NCBI GenBank assembly: GCA_946800325.1
Contig: OX326957.1
Location: forward strand, 23,623,554 to 23,687,553
DNA from: Luzula sylvatica
Lineage: Eukaryota > Streptophyta > Magnoliopsida > Poales > Juncaceae
Length of the DNA stretch: 64,000 nucleotides
Reading direction: 5' to 3'
Shown: piece after piece, positions 1-11,075 of the stretch
Position numbering within the stretch: the first letter of the stretch is position 1
Layout of the letters: each line of letters opens with the position of its first letter
Translations under genes and position numbers: made by a program
Notes under the pieces: model-generated
Databases searched by the model: none
Seen by the model: the letters and a program-made list of their open reading frames with translations, nothing else
Told to the model about the DNA's origin: nothing

Positions 1-898
1 TTTAAATTTGATTAATTATAGATGGTGGTAAACAAACTTGATAAAAATATAAAATAAATTAATGATGTTTGAAATGGTTGATATTTTTTTCCTTTTTTTC
101 TTATATATGATGACAAAAATTAATGATTTTGATTTACCAATAACATTTAATTCGATGTCATTGATATAAATGTTACATATAATGTATGAAAATATTTTTC
201 TAATATCAAATTTTAACGTTCGTACACAACTTTTAGCTGTCTACATTATATCATGAAACGTGCCGCGATTTATCAAAGAAATACTTATAAAACATAAAAA
301 TCAGAAAAAATAGTAATTTTTTTTACAACGAACCAACGTAATAGCGTGGGTGTCACACTAGTTAATATAAAACTAAAAACCAAAACATACTCTAGTTTCT
401 TTTCAAAAAAACAAATGCATTGCCCAATATATCTACAACAAACCTCCTTAAAAACAAATGCATGGCCCAATTATAATGCTTCTGTGGAAGGCTAGTAAAT
501 ACACTAATAAAAAAATTTGGGAAATTTTATTCTGAACTCCGATTTCAGCATAAACACTCTCTGTTTAACACACTCAATTAACATGATAATCACCAAAGAG
601 ACATATAATTAATTTACATGCATCGGAGAATTAACATAACCAATTTACATAGACGTCAGTTATGTGGTACATGTACATTAATTATGTGTCGTCTCTTGTT
701 AATTAACATCTTAATCAGGATATGCCTTCAAGAATTTTTTATTGAAATATGCATTATATGCAAGCCAACTTAAGTGTTCTTTTTGAAATAACAACTTATG
801 GGTTGTTATATGGATTAATTTATAGTGTTTATTATTTAACAGCTGATTGAAGCATGTCCAAATATAGCTGAAGGAGTTAGCACAAAGGAAGCGAGAGT
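1..898. other. AT-rich 5' flank of the first CNL gene
   Basis: No gene is seen here; short open frames are AT-rich noise. About 400-450 bp before the ATG the sequence resembles the DNA before the third CNL copy: compare about 470-500 with about 57245-57275, both carrying aatgcttc...gctagtaaata. The shared promoter region therefore duplicated with the gene. I cannot place a TATA box with confidence. Confidence 0.5.
828..842 (+). promoter_or_regulatory. Putative 3' splice acceptor of a 5'-UTR intron, CNL-1
   Basis: The T-rich stretch ending ttaacag|ctg lies 57 nt before the ATG at 899. The same ACAGCT context occurs 57 nt before the ATG of the third copy (AG at 57384-57385) and 65 nt before the ATG of the second (AG at 40726-40727). 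Conservation at this spot suggests the acceptor of a leader intron. The donor was not found, so this is inference. Confidence 0.4.
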
Positions 899-3637
899 AT
901 GGCTGACATGGCAATTTTTGCCGCTCTTAAAGCACTTGGTAGTGCTTTGGCCGATGAAGTTGCGAAGCTTGCTACTTCGCAAACTTCAGAATTGTTGCCT
1001 TTGTTTTCAGAGCTCAATTCTAGAATAGAAGAAATTAGAAGAGAACTATGTGTGATGCAAGTTTTTCTTGACGAAATAAATACAAATGATCGTAACCACA
1101 TAACTTTTGAAGCATGGCTAATGGAAGTACGGAACCTTGCATATCATATCCAAGATATCATGGATGAATTTATGTATTTATCAAATACCAAAGAGAATCG
1201 CGGAATACGGTCTTATGTGAAAAGACTCTTCCGAGAACCTTCTTTGCTCCCTTTTAAGCGAGTCGCCTCTCAATTACGGACAGCAGAGAAAAACCTTAAG
1301 AATCTTTCACAGATGAGAAGCCGATGGGTCTCCAGCACATGTGGGCTTTATAAGAAATCACATTATTCCGTTGAATGCTCGCAGCATGCAGCAGTTTCCA
1401 CCCATTTCATTGATGACGATGAACTTGTAGGGGTCGACGAAAATAGGGCAATGTTGACAAGTTATCTGAATTCGGGGGAATTAGATCTCTCCATCTCATC
1501 AGTTTGGGGGATGGGTGGCTTGGGAAAAACTACCTTGGTTACCAATGTTTTTAAGAGAGAAAAAAACAATTTTGATTGTCATGCTTGGGTTTCGATCTCT
1601 CAGTCGTACACAGTTAATCATATTTTACAAAATTTGATTGCCGAAATTTGTGAGAGCGAGCAAAGAGTTCTAATTGATACAACCGCCATGGATGTTAGAA
1701 AATTGAAAGAAACCCTCAGGGAAATTTTGAATAAAAAAAAGTACCTAATCATGTTAGATGATGTATGGGACACAAAAGCATTTCATGATATATGTGATGC
1801 ACTGGTCAATAGCCTTAAAAAAAGTCGAGTTGTTATTACAAGTAGAATAGCAGAGGTGGCGTCTCTTGCGCCCAAAAAATATAGGCTCGAGTTAAAACCT
1901 CTTGGAGAAATTGAATCGTGGAACTTGTTTTGCAGAAAGGCATTTCAAGTTGAACCAAACCATGAATGTCCGCCTCATTTGGAGAAGTGGGCAAAAGAGA
2001 TTGGTTCTAAGTGCAGGGGTTTGCCGCTTGCTCTCGTGTCTATAGGTCGCATGTTGTCCTTGCAAGAGGAGAGTGAAGTCGAATGGAGACGAGTCCATGA
2101 TCAGCTTATTTGGGAGATAGAACATAATCCAAGCTTTGATCACCTGAGAAATATTTTAAATCTTAGCTTTAATTGCCTTCCTAGAAACCTAAAGAATTGT
2201 TTTTTGTATTGTTGTATGTTTCCGGAAGACCATCTTATTGCAAGAAAAAAACTAATTAGGTTGTGGATAGCGGAGGGTTTTATAGAAGAAAGGGGATTAA
2301 GCTCATTAGAGGAAGTGGCTGAGGGTTATCTGGTAGAGCTCGTACGTCGTAGCATGTTGCAATTGGTAAAGACAAATAATTTTGGTAGGATAAAAAGATG
2401 CCGAATGCATGACACATTACGGGAGTTGGCGATATCTTTATGCATGAAGCAGAATTTTGGTTTAGTGCACAAGGATAACAAGAATGTAATGGTTGATATA
2501 ACTGCTCGTCGCCTCTCTACAGTAAAATCAAGCAATGAGATCAGATGTGATGAAAATCTGCCCCAACTACGAACATTCCTGTCATTTGGCTCTTCGGTGC
2601 TCTCTTCTCCCTTTTTATCTTTGATTGTACCTCATTCCATGTATCTTTCGGTTTTAGATCTAGAAGGATTGCCAATTCAAACATTGCCAGATACAATTGG
2701 AGATTTATTTAATCTTCGGTATTTATGTTTGAGAAGAACAAAAGTGAAGTCTCTGCCAAAATCAATAGAGAGACTTCACAATTTACAAACTCTAGATCTC
2801 GGTTTTTCCGATATAGAAAAGCTACCTGACTGTATTACGAGGTTTGCGAAGTTGCGCCACCTATTTGCTGAGATAGTGATTGATAATAAATATTTATCAT
2901 TTCGAAGCCATATTGGAATCGATGTTCCTCATGATGTTTTCGATTTTAAAGAGTTGCAAACTCTACAAGCATTAGAAGTAAACGCCGAGATAGTTAAAAG
3001 ATTAGGAAATCTGAACCAACTGAGAAGTTTCCGAATATTCAATGTGGAAGAAAGATATTGTGCAGATTTGTGCCTGGAATTATCAAAAATGCCGTTTCTT
3101 TCTTTTTTAGATATTAATGCAAGTAGGGAAAATGAGTTTCTACGATTGGAATATTTGTATCCACCAAATCCCCAACTCCGGAAGTTGAATCTCACTGGAC
3201 GGCTAAAAGAAAATATTTTTAATTCCCCGTTGTTCCAAATTTCAGGGAAAAAATTTGAGTCGTTATATCTTGGTTGGTCCCGACTACAGAATGATCCTCT
3301 CCCATCTCTGTCCTATTTATCGAGCTTAACACGCTTACACCTCAATAAAGCATATGATGGGCAACGACTAGTCTTTCGTGCTGGGTGGTTCCCTAAATTG
3401 AAGTTTTTGATCTTGAAACAACTACCTTCTTTAATTGAAGTGGAAATGGAGAAGGGTACCATGATGAGCTTGGAACGGATTAGGTTGAAGCATATGAAAC
3501 AACTAGAGGAGTTACCGAAAGGCATGGAACAAATCATATCTCTTAAATATGTGCATTGTGGAGCTCTATCGCCTAATTTTTGGGGGTCGAAGAAAGGACT
3601 CTACAAACTTGACCATTTTCGCTTCTATATATGCTAA
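899..3637 (+). CDS. CNL-type NB-LRR disease resistance protein (RPM1-like), intact
   Basis: This is a 912-residue intracellular immune receptor of the coiled-coil NB-LRR class, in one exon. Domains in order: an Rx-type N-terminal helical domain (about 1-160) with an EDVID-like QDIMDEF at 85-91; NB-ARC (about 175-510) with P-loop GMGGLGKTT at 204-212, RNBS-A FDCHAWVS, kinase-2 LIMLDDVWD at 283-291, RNBS-B VVITSR, GLPLA at 374-378, RNBS-D CFLYCCMFPED and an intact MHD at 503-505; then leucine-rich repeats from about 555 to the C-terminus. Length is normal for the class. By family knowledge the NB-ARC switches ADP for ATP on effector recognition and the LRR holds it off; the pathogen recognised is unknown. 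The ATG starts a canonical MADMAIFAAL and is conserved in the third copy. A probable 3'-UTR intron follows the stop. This is the only fully intact NB-LRR in the window. Confidence 0.95.
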   Translation: MADMAIFAALKALGSALADEVAKLATSQTSELLPLFSELNSRIEEIRRELCVMQVFLDEINTNDRNHITFEAWLMEVRNLAYHIQDIMDEFMYLSNTKENRGIRSYVKRLFREPSLLPFKRVASQLRTAEKNLKNLSQMRSRWVSSTCGLYKKSHYSVECSQHAAVSTHFIDDDELVGVDENRAMLTSYLNSGELDLSISSVWGMGGLGKTTLVTNVFKREKNNFDCHAWVSISQSYTVNHILQNLIAEICESEQRVLIDTTAMDVRKLKETLREILNKKKYLIMLDDVWDTKAFHDICDALVNSLKKSRVVITSRIAEVASLAPKKYRLELKPLGEIESWNLFCRKAFQVEPNHECPPHLEKWAKEIGSKCRGLPLALVSIGRMLSLQEESEVEWRRVHDQLIWEIEHNPSFDHLRNILNLSFNCLPRNLKNCFLYCCMFPEDHLIARKKLIRLWIAEGFIEERGLSSLEEVAEGYLVELVRRSMLQLVKTNNFGRIKRCRMHDTLRELAISLCMKQNFGLVHKDNKNVMVDITARRLSTVKSSNEIRCDENLPQLRTFLSFGSSVLSSPFLSLIVPHSMYLSVLDLEGLPIQTLPDTIGDLFNLRYLCLRRTKVKSLPKSIERLHNLQTLDLGFSDIEKLPDCITRFAKLRHLFAEIVIDNKYLSFRSHIGIDVPHDVFDFKELQTLQALEVNAEIVKRLGNLNQLRSFRIFNVEERYCADLCLELSKMPFLSFLDINASRENEFLRLEYLYPPNPQLRKLNLTGRLKENIFNSPLFQISGKKFESLYLGWSRLQNDPLPSLSYLSSLTRLHLNKAYDGQRLVFRAGWFPKLKFLILKQLPSLIEVEMEKGTMMSLERIRLKHMKQLEELPKGMEQIISLKYVHCGALSPNFWGSKKGLYKLDHFRFYIC

Positions 3638-4172
3638 GTCAAGAGCCTCTAATTACTTGATTGAGATGCAAAGTAAGTCTATGCAATGTTTTCTTTTCTA
3701 CGTTTTCGTATTTCAATCTTGCATTCATTTTCTTAATTCTTTGTTTGATTTTCATGTCATTTTACAATGATATAATAGTTCGACAAGTAATATATTTTCC
3801 AAATTTTTGGATGATCAAAATTGTATAAAAATCTTTTTGGTTGTGTATAGTTTTATGTTCAGACAAATATTAACACCACCAAGGAAAACAATAAAACAAT
3901 GGACATAATATACCTCAGTCTCTTATCTATCTCGTGCTTAATTATTATCGCAATTTTTTGTGCATTTCAAACCTTCTTTTTCATTGATGAAGATGCAAAT
4001 TGATTTACCTGGTTATCATATTATTACATTAAAGTCAGGTGAAATATTTTTTTATCGTCAGTAAAATCTTTTTCAATTTAAAATGACTAAAATTATTATT
4101 TATTTGTGAATTTTCAGGTCTATTGACATGGATGAAGAAGCCTATTGTATTGTTTGTGGTGATGAACAATAA
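3638..4172 (+). other. 3' UTR of CNL-1 and its distal exon
   Basis: The 35 nt after the TAA match the same interval in the other two copies, ending gagatgcaaa|gtaagt. After the predicted intron the downstream exon (from 4118, gtctattgacatgg) also matches the other copies, up to the tgatgaacaataa motif where a small insertion begins. No clear AATAAA was found in this copy. Confidence 0.5.
3673..4117 (+). other. Predicted 3'-UTR intron of CNL-1
   Basis: A strong donor (a|GTAAGT at 3673) and an acceptor (ttttcAG at 4116-4117) bound 445 bp of AT-rich DNA. A branch-like tgactaa sits at 4084-4090, about 27 nt upstream of the acceptor. The exon sequence on both sides is conserved in the second copy, whose intron is only 224 bp. 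The donor starts 35 nt after the stop codon, so splicing leaves the protein unchanged. Predicted from sequence only. Confidence 0.6.
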
Positions 4173-4260
4173 TTTTTTTTTTTTTTTTTTTTTAATTGTG
4201 TCCGACAAACGATCGATTTCGTTATTGATACCTAATTTTTTTGATGAACAATAATTTTTT
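4160..4260 (-). mobile_element. Very short 5'-truncated retro-insert with poly-T and target duplication
   Basis: The motif tgatgaacaataa plus T-run occurs at 4160 and again at 4242. Between the copies is a long T-run (from about 4173) and about 45 bp of unique sequence (attgtgtccgacaaacgatc and following). This fits a non-LTR retrotransposon 3' end inserted on the minus strand, its poly(A) tail read as poly-T. It has split the terminal exon of CNL-1. Confidence 0.5.
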
Positions 4261-4676
4261 TAAGCAACTTATAGTTGCATATAGTTTACATGATATATTT
4301 AAGGAAAAAAAAATTACAACGAATTACAATTCCTAAGAAATAAAGAAGAGGAAAAAGAAAAAATTGGATCCATGACAGCATCACATGGCACAATTAGGTA
4401 TCTCAAGAAAAAAGAAAATAAAGAAAGAAAAATAAAACCTAATTAGGGTTTCCCTCCAAATGTGGCGCCAGCCGCCGTCGTTCCTTTTGGCTTTGCGTAT
4501 TCGTTGGTCGTCGTCGTTATCATGTCCTTCTCCACCTCCGTTATTGATAAATCTTTCTATGTGGTTTGTTTTGAGGTGATTCTCGATTCATTGCAATCAA
4601 TGTATACTCGAGAGGAGATGTGAAGCTCGTGTGTTGCCATGATCGATACGAGCTAAAATCATATATGTGATCCGAC
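4261..4676. other. Intergenic stretch with a short gene-like scrap
   Basis: AT-rich sequence. The interval 4439-4570 is richer in GC and begins with a tagggtttccctcc leader-like motif and an ATG (4460), reading MWRQPPSFLLALRIRW for 30-odd codons before a stop. It may be a captured or decayed 5' gene end. I do not recognise it. Confidence 0.25.
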
Positions 4677-5240
4677 ATGAAAAAATGGAGCATACGACTT
4701 GACCCGTCTGAACCGAATCATACCGGAAAAAATGTTGAAAATTTAATGACCCAAAATCTAAACCGTATGATCCGAATCCGAAATACAAGCGAAACCGAAC
4801 GACCCGAATTCGAAATGGGACTGAACCGAATGATCCGAATCCGAAAATCACCCATAATCGAATGACCCGGAATTCGAATATCGGAAATTCACAACCCAAA
4901 TAATTCGAAATTCACAACCCGAATGACTCGAAAACTTAATTTTCGGAAATTCGAATGACCCAAAACTAAATTTGGTGAATCCCTAATAATCAAAAACCAA
5001 ATTTCGCGAAATCCGAATGATTCGAAAATTAAAATAACCATAAACCGAATGATCCAAAAATCGAAACAACCCTGAACCGAATGGCCCGAAACCGAAAACC
5101 GAAACGATCGAAAACCAAATGACTCTAAAATCGAAACGTCCAGGAACCAAATGACCCGAAAATCAAAACATCACGAAACCGAACGATCCTCGACCGAATG
5201 ACGCAATGATTCGAATGACTCGAAACCGAAATAATACTCT
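4677..5240. repeat. Degenerate minisatellite of aaccgaatgacccgaaa-like units
   Basis: About 560 bp made of drifting 16-25 bp units built on ccgaatgaccc / ccgaaaatcg / aaccgaa. Open frames on either strand here (62 and 100 codons) are low-complexity products of the repeat. Similar CCGAA-type arrays are common scraps in plant intergenic DNA; parentage is not determined. Confidence 0.7.
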
Positions 5241-5929
5241 TAAGTTCTCGGGGTAATATCTTTTGTATCTTTGTTAAAGTTCAAAAAAACAAATTTATCC
5301 CTCAATAACTATAATATCAAATTTATCCCTAAAGGCTCAATTTGTATCAAATTTAATCATAATAGACATTTTTCATTAACTTTAAAAGAAAATGTGTGGA
5401 AAGACAATCCTACCCTCGCATGCCTTCTCTCCAATCCTTCCCTCACGTACCTTCTTCAGACAGTTTCAGTTCAGTGCTGCAGCACAGCACTGCTCCACGA
5501 TCGACACCCTAAAATCCACACACCATACCACATGATTTCTGAACAGAGTGATCTCCAATGACACTACGCTAAGTTCAATGATACTTCATCTCCTCTCACT
5601 GGCGCATGGCATGTTATTCATAACTCACTTTTCCTCTGTTTAAACTTTAAATCACCATACTTGCTTGAATTGAGGAAGGAAAGTAAATGTGAAACCAAGT
5701 GAGGCGGATAGAAAGATGAGTTAGAGGCATGAGATGTTAGAAGAGAGTTGCAGAGAAGCGACAATTTCTCTTTTGTTTGATGGGATCAATTTCTCTATTA
5801 AAATTAATGTTTTTAAAATTAGATAATTTAATTAATATGTAATAAATAAATTAAGAGGTCATATATTGTACCTTCCATTCCCCCACCCACCCTCGATCCA
5901 TTAATTAATCATTAATAAGTGGGTTAATT
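5241..5929. other. Intergenic DNA with old TE remnants
   Basis: Contains aaatttatccct-type repeats (about 5285-5345) and, at about 5796-5856, a fragment starting tattaaaattaatg that matches the start of the 3' LTR of the short element at 34539. No gene seen. The outer LTR nest begins at 5930; its target duplication taatt is at 5925-5929. Confidence 0.4.
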
Positions 5930-7087
5930 TGAAGGAAATACAATTTTGGATCAACGGTAAAATGGTACGTATAAGGACAAACGAACGCAAGCGTTCGTGG
6001 ACATAAATAATGTGTATATTATATGCACATATGTATATTGGATATACATAGTTAAATTGATAAGAAACGGTTTTATTAAGAAAACCAGAAAATTCAGTTT
6101 AAACAGTTTTAGTAAAACTTGTATAAATTTCAGATAACGACTCCAATTTGAATGATTAAAATTTGGTTTAATAGATAATAAGATTATCTAGAATTTCATG
6201 TAGAAATATTTTTCATTTGAGCGATGTATCAGTGTCGTTTTAATGGAGTACCGAAAGGGTGTTATAGTTTGACATACAGTTAGTAAAACAGTCATAACTT
6301 TCGCATCCTAACTCCAATTGGGCTGGGCCAAATTGGGTTGGAAAGATAATAAGATTGTCTACAACTTTCGTGAAGGTATAAAGTTGGTTGGAATGATTTA
6401 ACAATTTCGTTTCAGCAGAATACTGAAAGGGTGTATGCAGTTTTCTGTTTCAAAAGGTGTATAGTAGATATACATACTTTTTGGCCCATCCTTATCCTAT
6501 GTAGTATATATAGGATGTTTCTCTCTGATCTAATAAATGAAATTCAGATCAATTAAAATCTAATTCAGTCCAAAAATTAGAGAGACTCTTATCACCTGTT
6601 GAAAGAGTGCGAAGAGAAAGAGAGAAAGAGAAAAGGAGTTTTCTCGGATCAGAGAATCAAATGCGATCAACCAAGTTCGCCGGTGCATCGTCTAGGCAGG
6701 TGCATCCGCGACCGAGGTGCTACGACTCACGGTGGATACGGGTAAAGGAGCGACACTTGTGGCCCTTCGTTTGTGATCAAACCGGAGAAGTAATGGAGCA
6801 AAAGACCGTGGAAGCGTGTGGGCATGGGATGCACGAAGACAACCGGAGACATGTCAAGACGGTCGGAGACGTGTGGTATGGGACGCACGGACTAGTTACC
6901 AACGTGGCATTGGGGAAGGGAACGATGCGAGCGATCAACCCGTCGTGCGTGATCAATTTCACGTCGGTAATCGTCTGTCCTACTTTGCATCGTACTCTCG
7001 AAGTCGAGGCGTGACCTCGGGATTTGGGAACCGGACCGGGCCTTCATATCCGTTGTGCAAGTCCTGGGGTCGGATTGATTCCCTTCA
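5930..7087 (+). repeat. 5' LTR of element A
   Basis: Starts TG, ends CA, and pairs with 28373-29529 rather than with B's LTRs: both A LTRs have caacggtaaaatggtacg where B has caaccgtaaaagtgtaca. A TATA-like tagtatatatagg lies near 6500. A 135-codon open frame (6607-7014) sits in the R/U5 part; it is partly conserved in the other A LTR but looks fortuitous. Confidence 0.85.
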
Positions 7088-9105
7088 GTAGTATCAAAGC
7101 GAACGCCATCGATTCGAGGGTCGAATTATAGTCGTATATTCGATATACGCACGGGTTATCAAAGTTCGTACCCGTTTGCATGATGCTAGATATTTAGAAC
7201 GTCGATTTCGTTAAAATCACAAGTGTAATTCACTAGAGATCAATCAAAAGTTGATTGAGAGTATATAGGAATGATCGTGAAAAAGTTTCATGATTTATCG
7301 TTTTGGAAACGAGCGAAAACGGAAGAAACGGCAAAATCTGCAGAAAATCAGCACTTCTGTGGCCGCGGGGGCAGTTTCTGGTGCCCCGGGAAGGGTTTTC
7401 TCGCGCCCCATCGTCCCCAGGGAGTGAAGGGGTTCATTGGGATCCCCCAAGGTGTGCGGTGGTGCGTGTGGGGCTTGACCGTCACTCCCCAGGGTCATTT
7501 TTCCACGTCCCTGGACCAGTCTGCATGGCCCCTGGATGTTGTTTTTTTGTTTTCGCAATAACTTTGGCTACGAAGCACGAAATTTTGAGTTCTTTATATC
7601 GATAGAATCGGTATCACTCATACTAGCATATAAATAAGTAATTATTTAGAACAATTAGTCTCACTAGTTAGTACATATGCACGAAATATGAAACATGAAA
7701 GTCATGATCCCTCATAATACTTAAGTTATGGTGTTTGATACAACGTCTCACATGGGTTAAGGCCAAAGCCGACATGGGTTATTGTAGCTATCGACGGGGC
7801 GGCAAGTGTTCAAAAAGGACTGATAAGGCTTAAGACGAAAGCTGACTTATTAGTAGTTTATTTGAACGATACGTTGAGTATGGTTGTGACTTAACCGTTC
7901 AAGCCAATTAGGGTTAAGGCCAAAGCCGACTTGATTGGAGTTCGGGGCATAGATATGATGCACACACGGAACTGGGATTGTATATGACATGATCCATCAC
8001 CGAAATCATATAAAGGTTCAAGAGTCGTATTGGATGCGATTGGATATAATCTTACCTAAATTGCGAGATCCAACCCGTCTGCCAAAACAACTTGTGGGAG
8101 GATCGTGATATATGGGTCTTGGGTGTTATGGACTCGGAGTCCCGTATCGGTATGAGGGTTACTGGTTCGATAAAAATAACACATTTATTTATTCATCATG
8201 TAAGCATATAGATTAAGTACGTACGGTTACGAACTTAATATTCATCATTCAATTAGAATCATATTTTCGAGCAAACCAAAAAATATCGATAAGATCGATA
8301 TGATATATGGCTTTTGGGTCGGAATTACCGTAATAAACCTTGATAGTTAAAGAATAATTCTTAAACTTAAAGGAACGTGTTGGACACGGAAATGGTAGAT
8401 TCGGGGCTCGAGGCTTTGGCTTTAGAGAAAGCCGGATTCGATACACTTTAAGAAGGAATCGAACAATATTACGTGCCTTGTGGTGGCATGTATAGACGCA
8501 AATTCTCAAAATTGTTTTGGGAATTCGGGTGCATACGAAAGTAAAACACAATGCTCATGAAATATTTTCAAGAGCTAGAGCGCGTTGAATGGTTCAATGC
8601 GGCTCAAAGAGTTGGTTAACTTTGAGACTCCTTACGGGTCTTTTGATTAACACTCGCGTGTTGATGGTACGAGATTTGATCTTTGTGACCGAATATCATA
8701 TGCATTCGATAGATAAGTCGATCCCTAAAATTGCATGAGATGCAACATAAATTGAATCGGAGATGCTCGGAGCATTCGGGGAATCCAAAGCATAGAGATG
8801 CGTGGATGTCCTTGTACTTCAAGGACGGGATCGTAAGAAATAAATGTCTAAGGGTATTTTGGGAAAATATTTTCCAAACAGAAAGTTCGGACAAGGAGTT
8901 TTCCAAACTAATGACTCAAAGAACGGTGAAATCCGAGGAGGATCAAACCTAGAAGTTGATTGTTTCTTTTGGCATTTGCCGTCTTGATCATATAAATGAG
9001 AAACGTGTAACTAGATTCCATGAGATGGATTTCTAGACTCATCCGAATTAGATTCGATTGATTACCGCGTTACTTATTTATTAGATAAGATGACAAAGGG
9101 CATCA
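7088..9105 (+). mobile_element. Element A internal region, left part (PBS, leader, decayed gag/pol)
   Basis: A degraded tRNA-Met primer site TAGTATCAAAGC (7089-7100; two G-to-A changes from TGGTATCAGAGC) follows the LTR. The leader has a GC-rich patch (7360-7510) unusual for this window and hairpin-like repeats (7740-7950). The right end is collinear with B up to about 12240, then stops abruptly at 9105 where B is inserted. No intact frame. Confidence 0.75.
7742..7950 (+). repeat. Three-unit hairpin-like repeat in the element A leader
   Basis: Units centred on taaggccaaagccgac occur near 7757 and 7912, with a decayed middle copy (cttaagacgaaagctgac) near 7830. Each core holds GGC-CAAA-GCC, a mini stem-loop. 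The outer flanks of units two and three are also inverted (ctgataag/cttattag; caattag/cttgattgg). The same three units occur in B. Role unknown; an RNA packaging or dimerisation element is possible. Confidence 0.55.
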
Positions 9106-10246
9106 TGAAAGAAATACAGTTTCGGATCAACCGTAAAAGTGTACACAAGGATAAACGAACGTACGCGTTCGTGGGCATAAATAATGTGTATATTAGATGC
9201 ATATATTTATATAGGATATACATGGTTAAATTGATAAGAAACGGCTTTTATTAAGAAAACCAGAAAATTCAGTTTAAGACGTTTCAGTAAAACTGGCATA
9301 ACTTTCATTAAGAAACTCCGATTTGAATGGTTAAAATTGTGTTAGATAGATAATGAGATTATCTAGAACTTTCATGTTGCAATATTTTCCATTTCATCGA
9401 AGTATCAGTGTCGTTCTAATAAAATACTGAAAGGGTGCGACGGTTTGACATACAGTTAGTAAAACCAACGTAACTTTATCATCCGAACTCCAATTGGGCC
9501 AGTACAAATTGGGTTGGAAAGATAATACGATTATCTACAACTTTCGTGTTCGTTGATTTTCGGTCATAGGAATTTACCATTTTCGTACGGACGGATTACT
9601 GAACAGGTTCATGCAGTTTTCTGTGTGAAAGGGTGTATATTGGATATACATGCCTTTTGGCCCATCCTTATCCTATGTGATATAAATAGGATATTTTATC
9701 TCTCATCCAGATGTGATTATCATTCTGCCATATACACTAAAAGAAGAGAGAATTCTGAAATTCAAGAGTGATCTCTCTCAAGAGTGAAAAGGTGCGAAGA
9801 GAAGAAAATCGAGAAAAACTATTTTTCTCGGAGAAGAGAATCGATTCATTCAAGCAAGTTCGCCGGTGCATCGTCTAGGCAGTTGCACCCGCGACCGATG
9901 TCTTACGAGTCAAGGTGGATACACGTAGAGGAGCAACAATTGGGGCTCTTTCAGTTGTGATCGATTCGGACGAGTAAATTCAGTCGGAGACGAAATCGAG
10001 CGAATCAGCAACGTCGACGGAACGGTGAATGACGCGTGGGCGTGGGACGCGCGGATTGTCACCAACGTGACAGGAGAAAGAAGGCAGCGATCAACCCTTC
10101 GAGTGCAATCAATTTTGCACCGGTATGAATCTGTCCTTCTATTTGCATCGTACCCTCGAAGTCATGGCGTGATCTCGGGAATCGGGGAACCGGACCGGGC
10201 CTTGATAAACGCTGCGCGGGCCCGGGGTCGGGTATAATCCCCAACA
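9106..10246 (+). repeat. 5' LTR of element B
   Basis: 1141 bp, starts TGAAAGAAATAC and ends CCCCAACA. It matches the split 3' LTR starting at 16082 more closely than the A LTRs. A TATA-like gatataaatagg lies near 9680. Confidence 0.85.
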
Positions 10247-10247
10247 G

Positions 10248-10259
10248 TGGTATCAGAGC
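10248..10259 (+). other. Primer binding site of element B
   Basis: TGGTATCAGAGC, one base after the LTR, is the usual plant initiator-tRNA-Met primer site of copia elements. It is intact here, unlike element A's. Confidence 0.85.
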
Positions 10260-10879
10260 GATCTTCATCGATTCGAGGGTCGAATCATAGTCGTATATTC
10301 AATATACGCACGGGTTATCAAAGTTCGTACCCGTTTGCATGATGTTACATATAGAGACATTCAAATTCCGTTAAAATCACAAGTGGAATTCGCTAGAGAT
10401 CGATCAAAAGTTGATTGATAGTATCTAGGAATGGTCGTGAAAAGCTTTCATGATTAATCGTTTCGAAAACGGGCGGAAACGGCGAAATCTGCAGAAAATC
10501 AGAGTTTCTGCCGCCCGGGGGAAGTTTTTTTGGCGCCCCGGACGCGTCCCGGACGGGGTTTTCTCACGCCCCACGGGCCAGGGACGGGGCAGGGACCCCC
10601 TCTCGATGCTGATTTTGTTTTCGCAATAACTTTGGCTACGAAACTCGGAATTTTGAGTTCTTTATATCGATACGATCGGCATCAAACATACTAGCATATG
10701 GGACAAGTAATTATTTATAATAATTAATTTCCCTAATTAAATCATATGCATTTAGAAATCTTGTGATAGTGATATAATATGATTATGTCAAGAATTTATA
10801 AAACATGAATGTCATGGTCCCTCATAATATTTAAGTCATGGAAATGCCTTCCATATTCACAACCACTATGATCGGTACT

Positions 10880-11075
10880 ACGTCTCACATGGGTTAAGGC
10901 CAAAGCCGACATGGGTTATTGTAGTCATCGACGGGGTGGCAAGCGTTAAATAGGGACTGATAAGGGTTAAGGCCAAAGCCGACTTATTAGTAGTTTATTT
11001 GAACGATACGTTGAGTATGGTTGTGATTTAACCGTTCAAGCCAGTAAGGGTTAAGGCCAAAGCCGACTTGATTGG
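10880..11075 (+). repeat. Three-unit hairpin-like repeat in the element B leader
   Basis: Same arrangement as in A. Cores of taaggccaaagccgac lie near 10898, 10968 and 11050. All three are intact here, whereas A's middle unit has decayed. This shows the ancestral pattern is three units. Confidence 0.6.

Noticed and set aside
4597..4899. 100-codon minus-strand frame rich in F, G and S
   Set aside because: Product of the ccgaatgaccc minisatellite; no start context or domain.
6607..7014. 135-codon open frame, with a shorter relative at 29050-29244
   Set aside because: Lies wholly inside the A-family LTRs. Composition and partial conservation are explained by LTR homology; no domain is recognisable.
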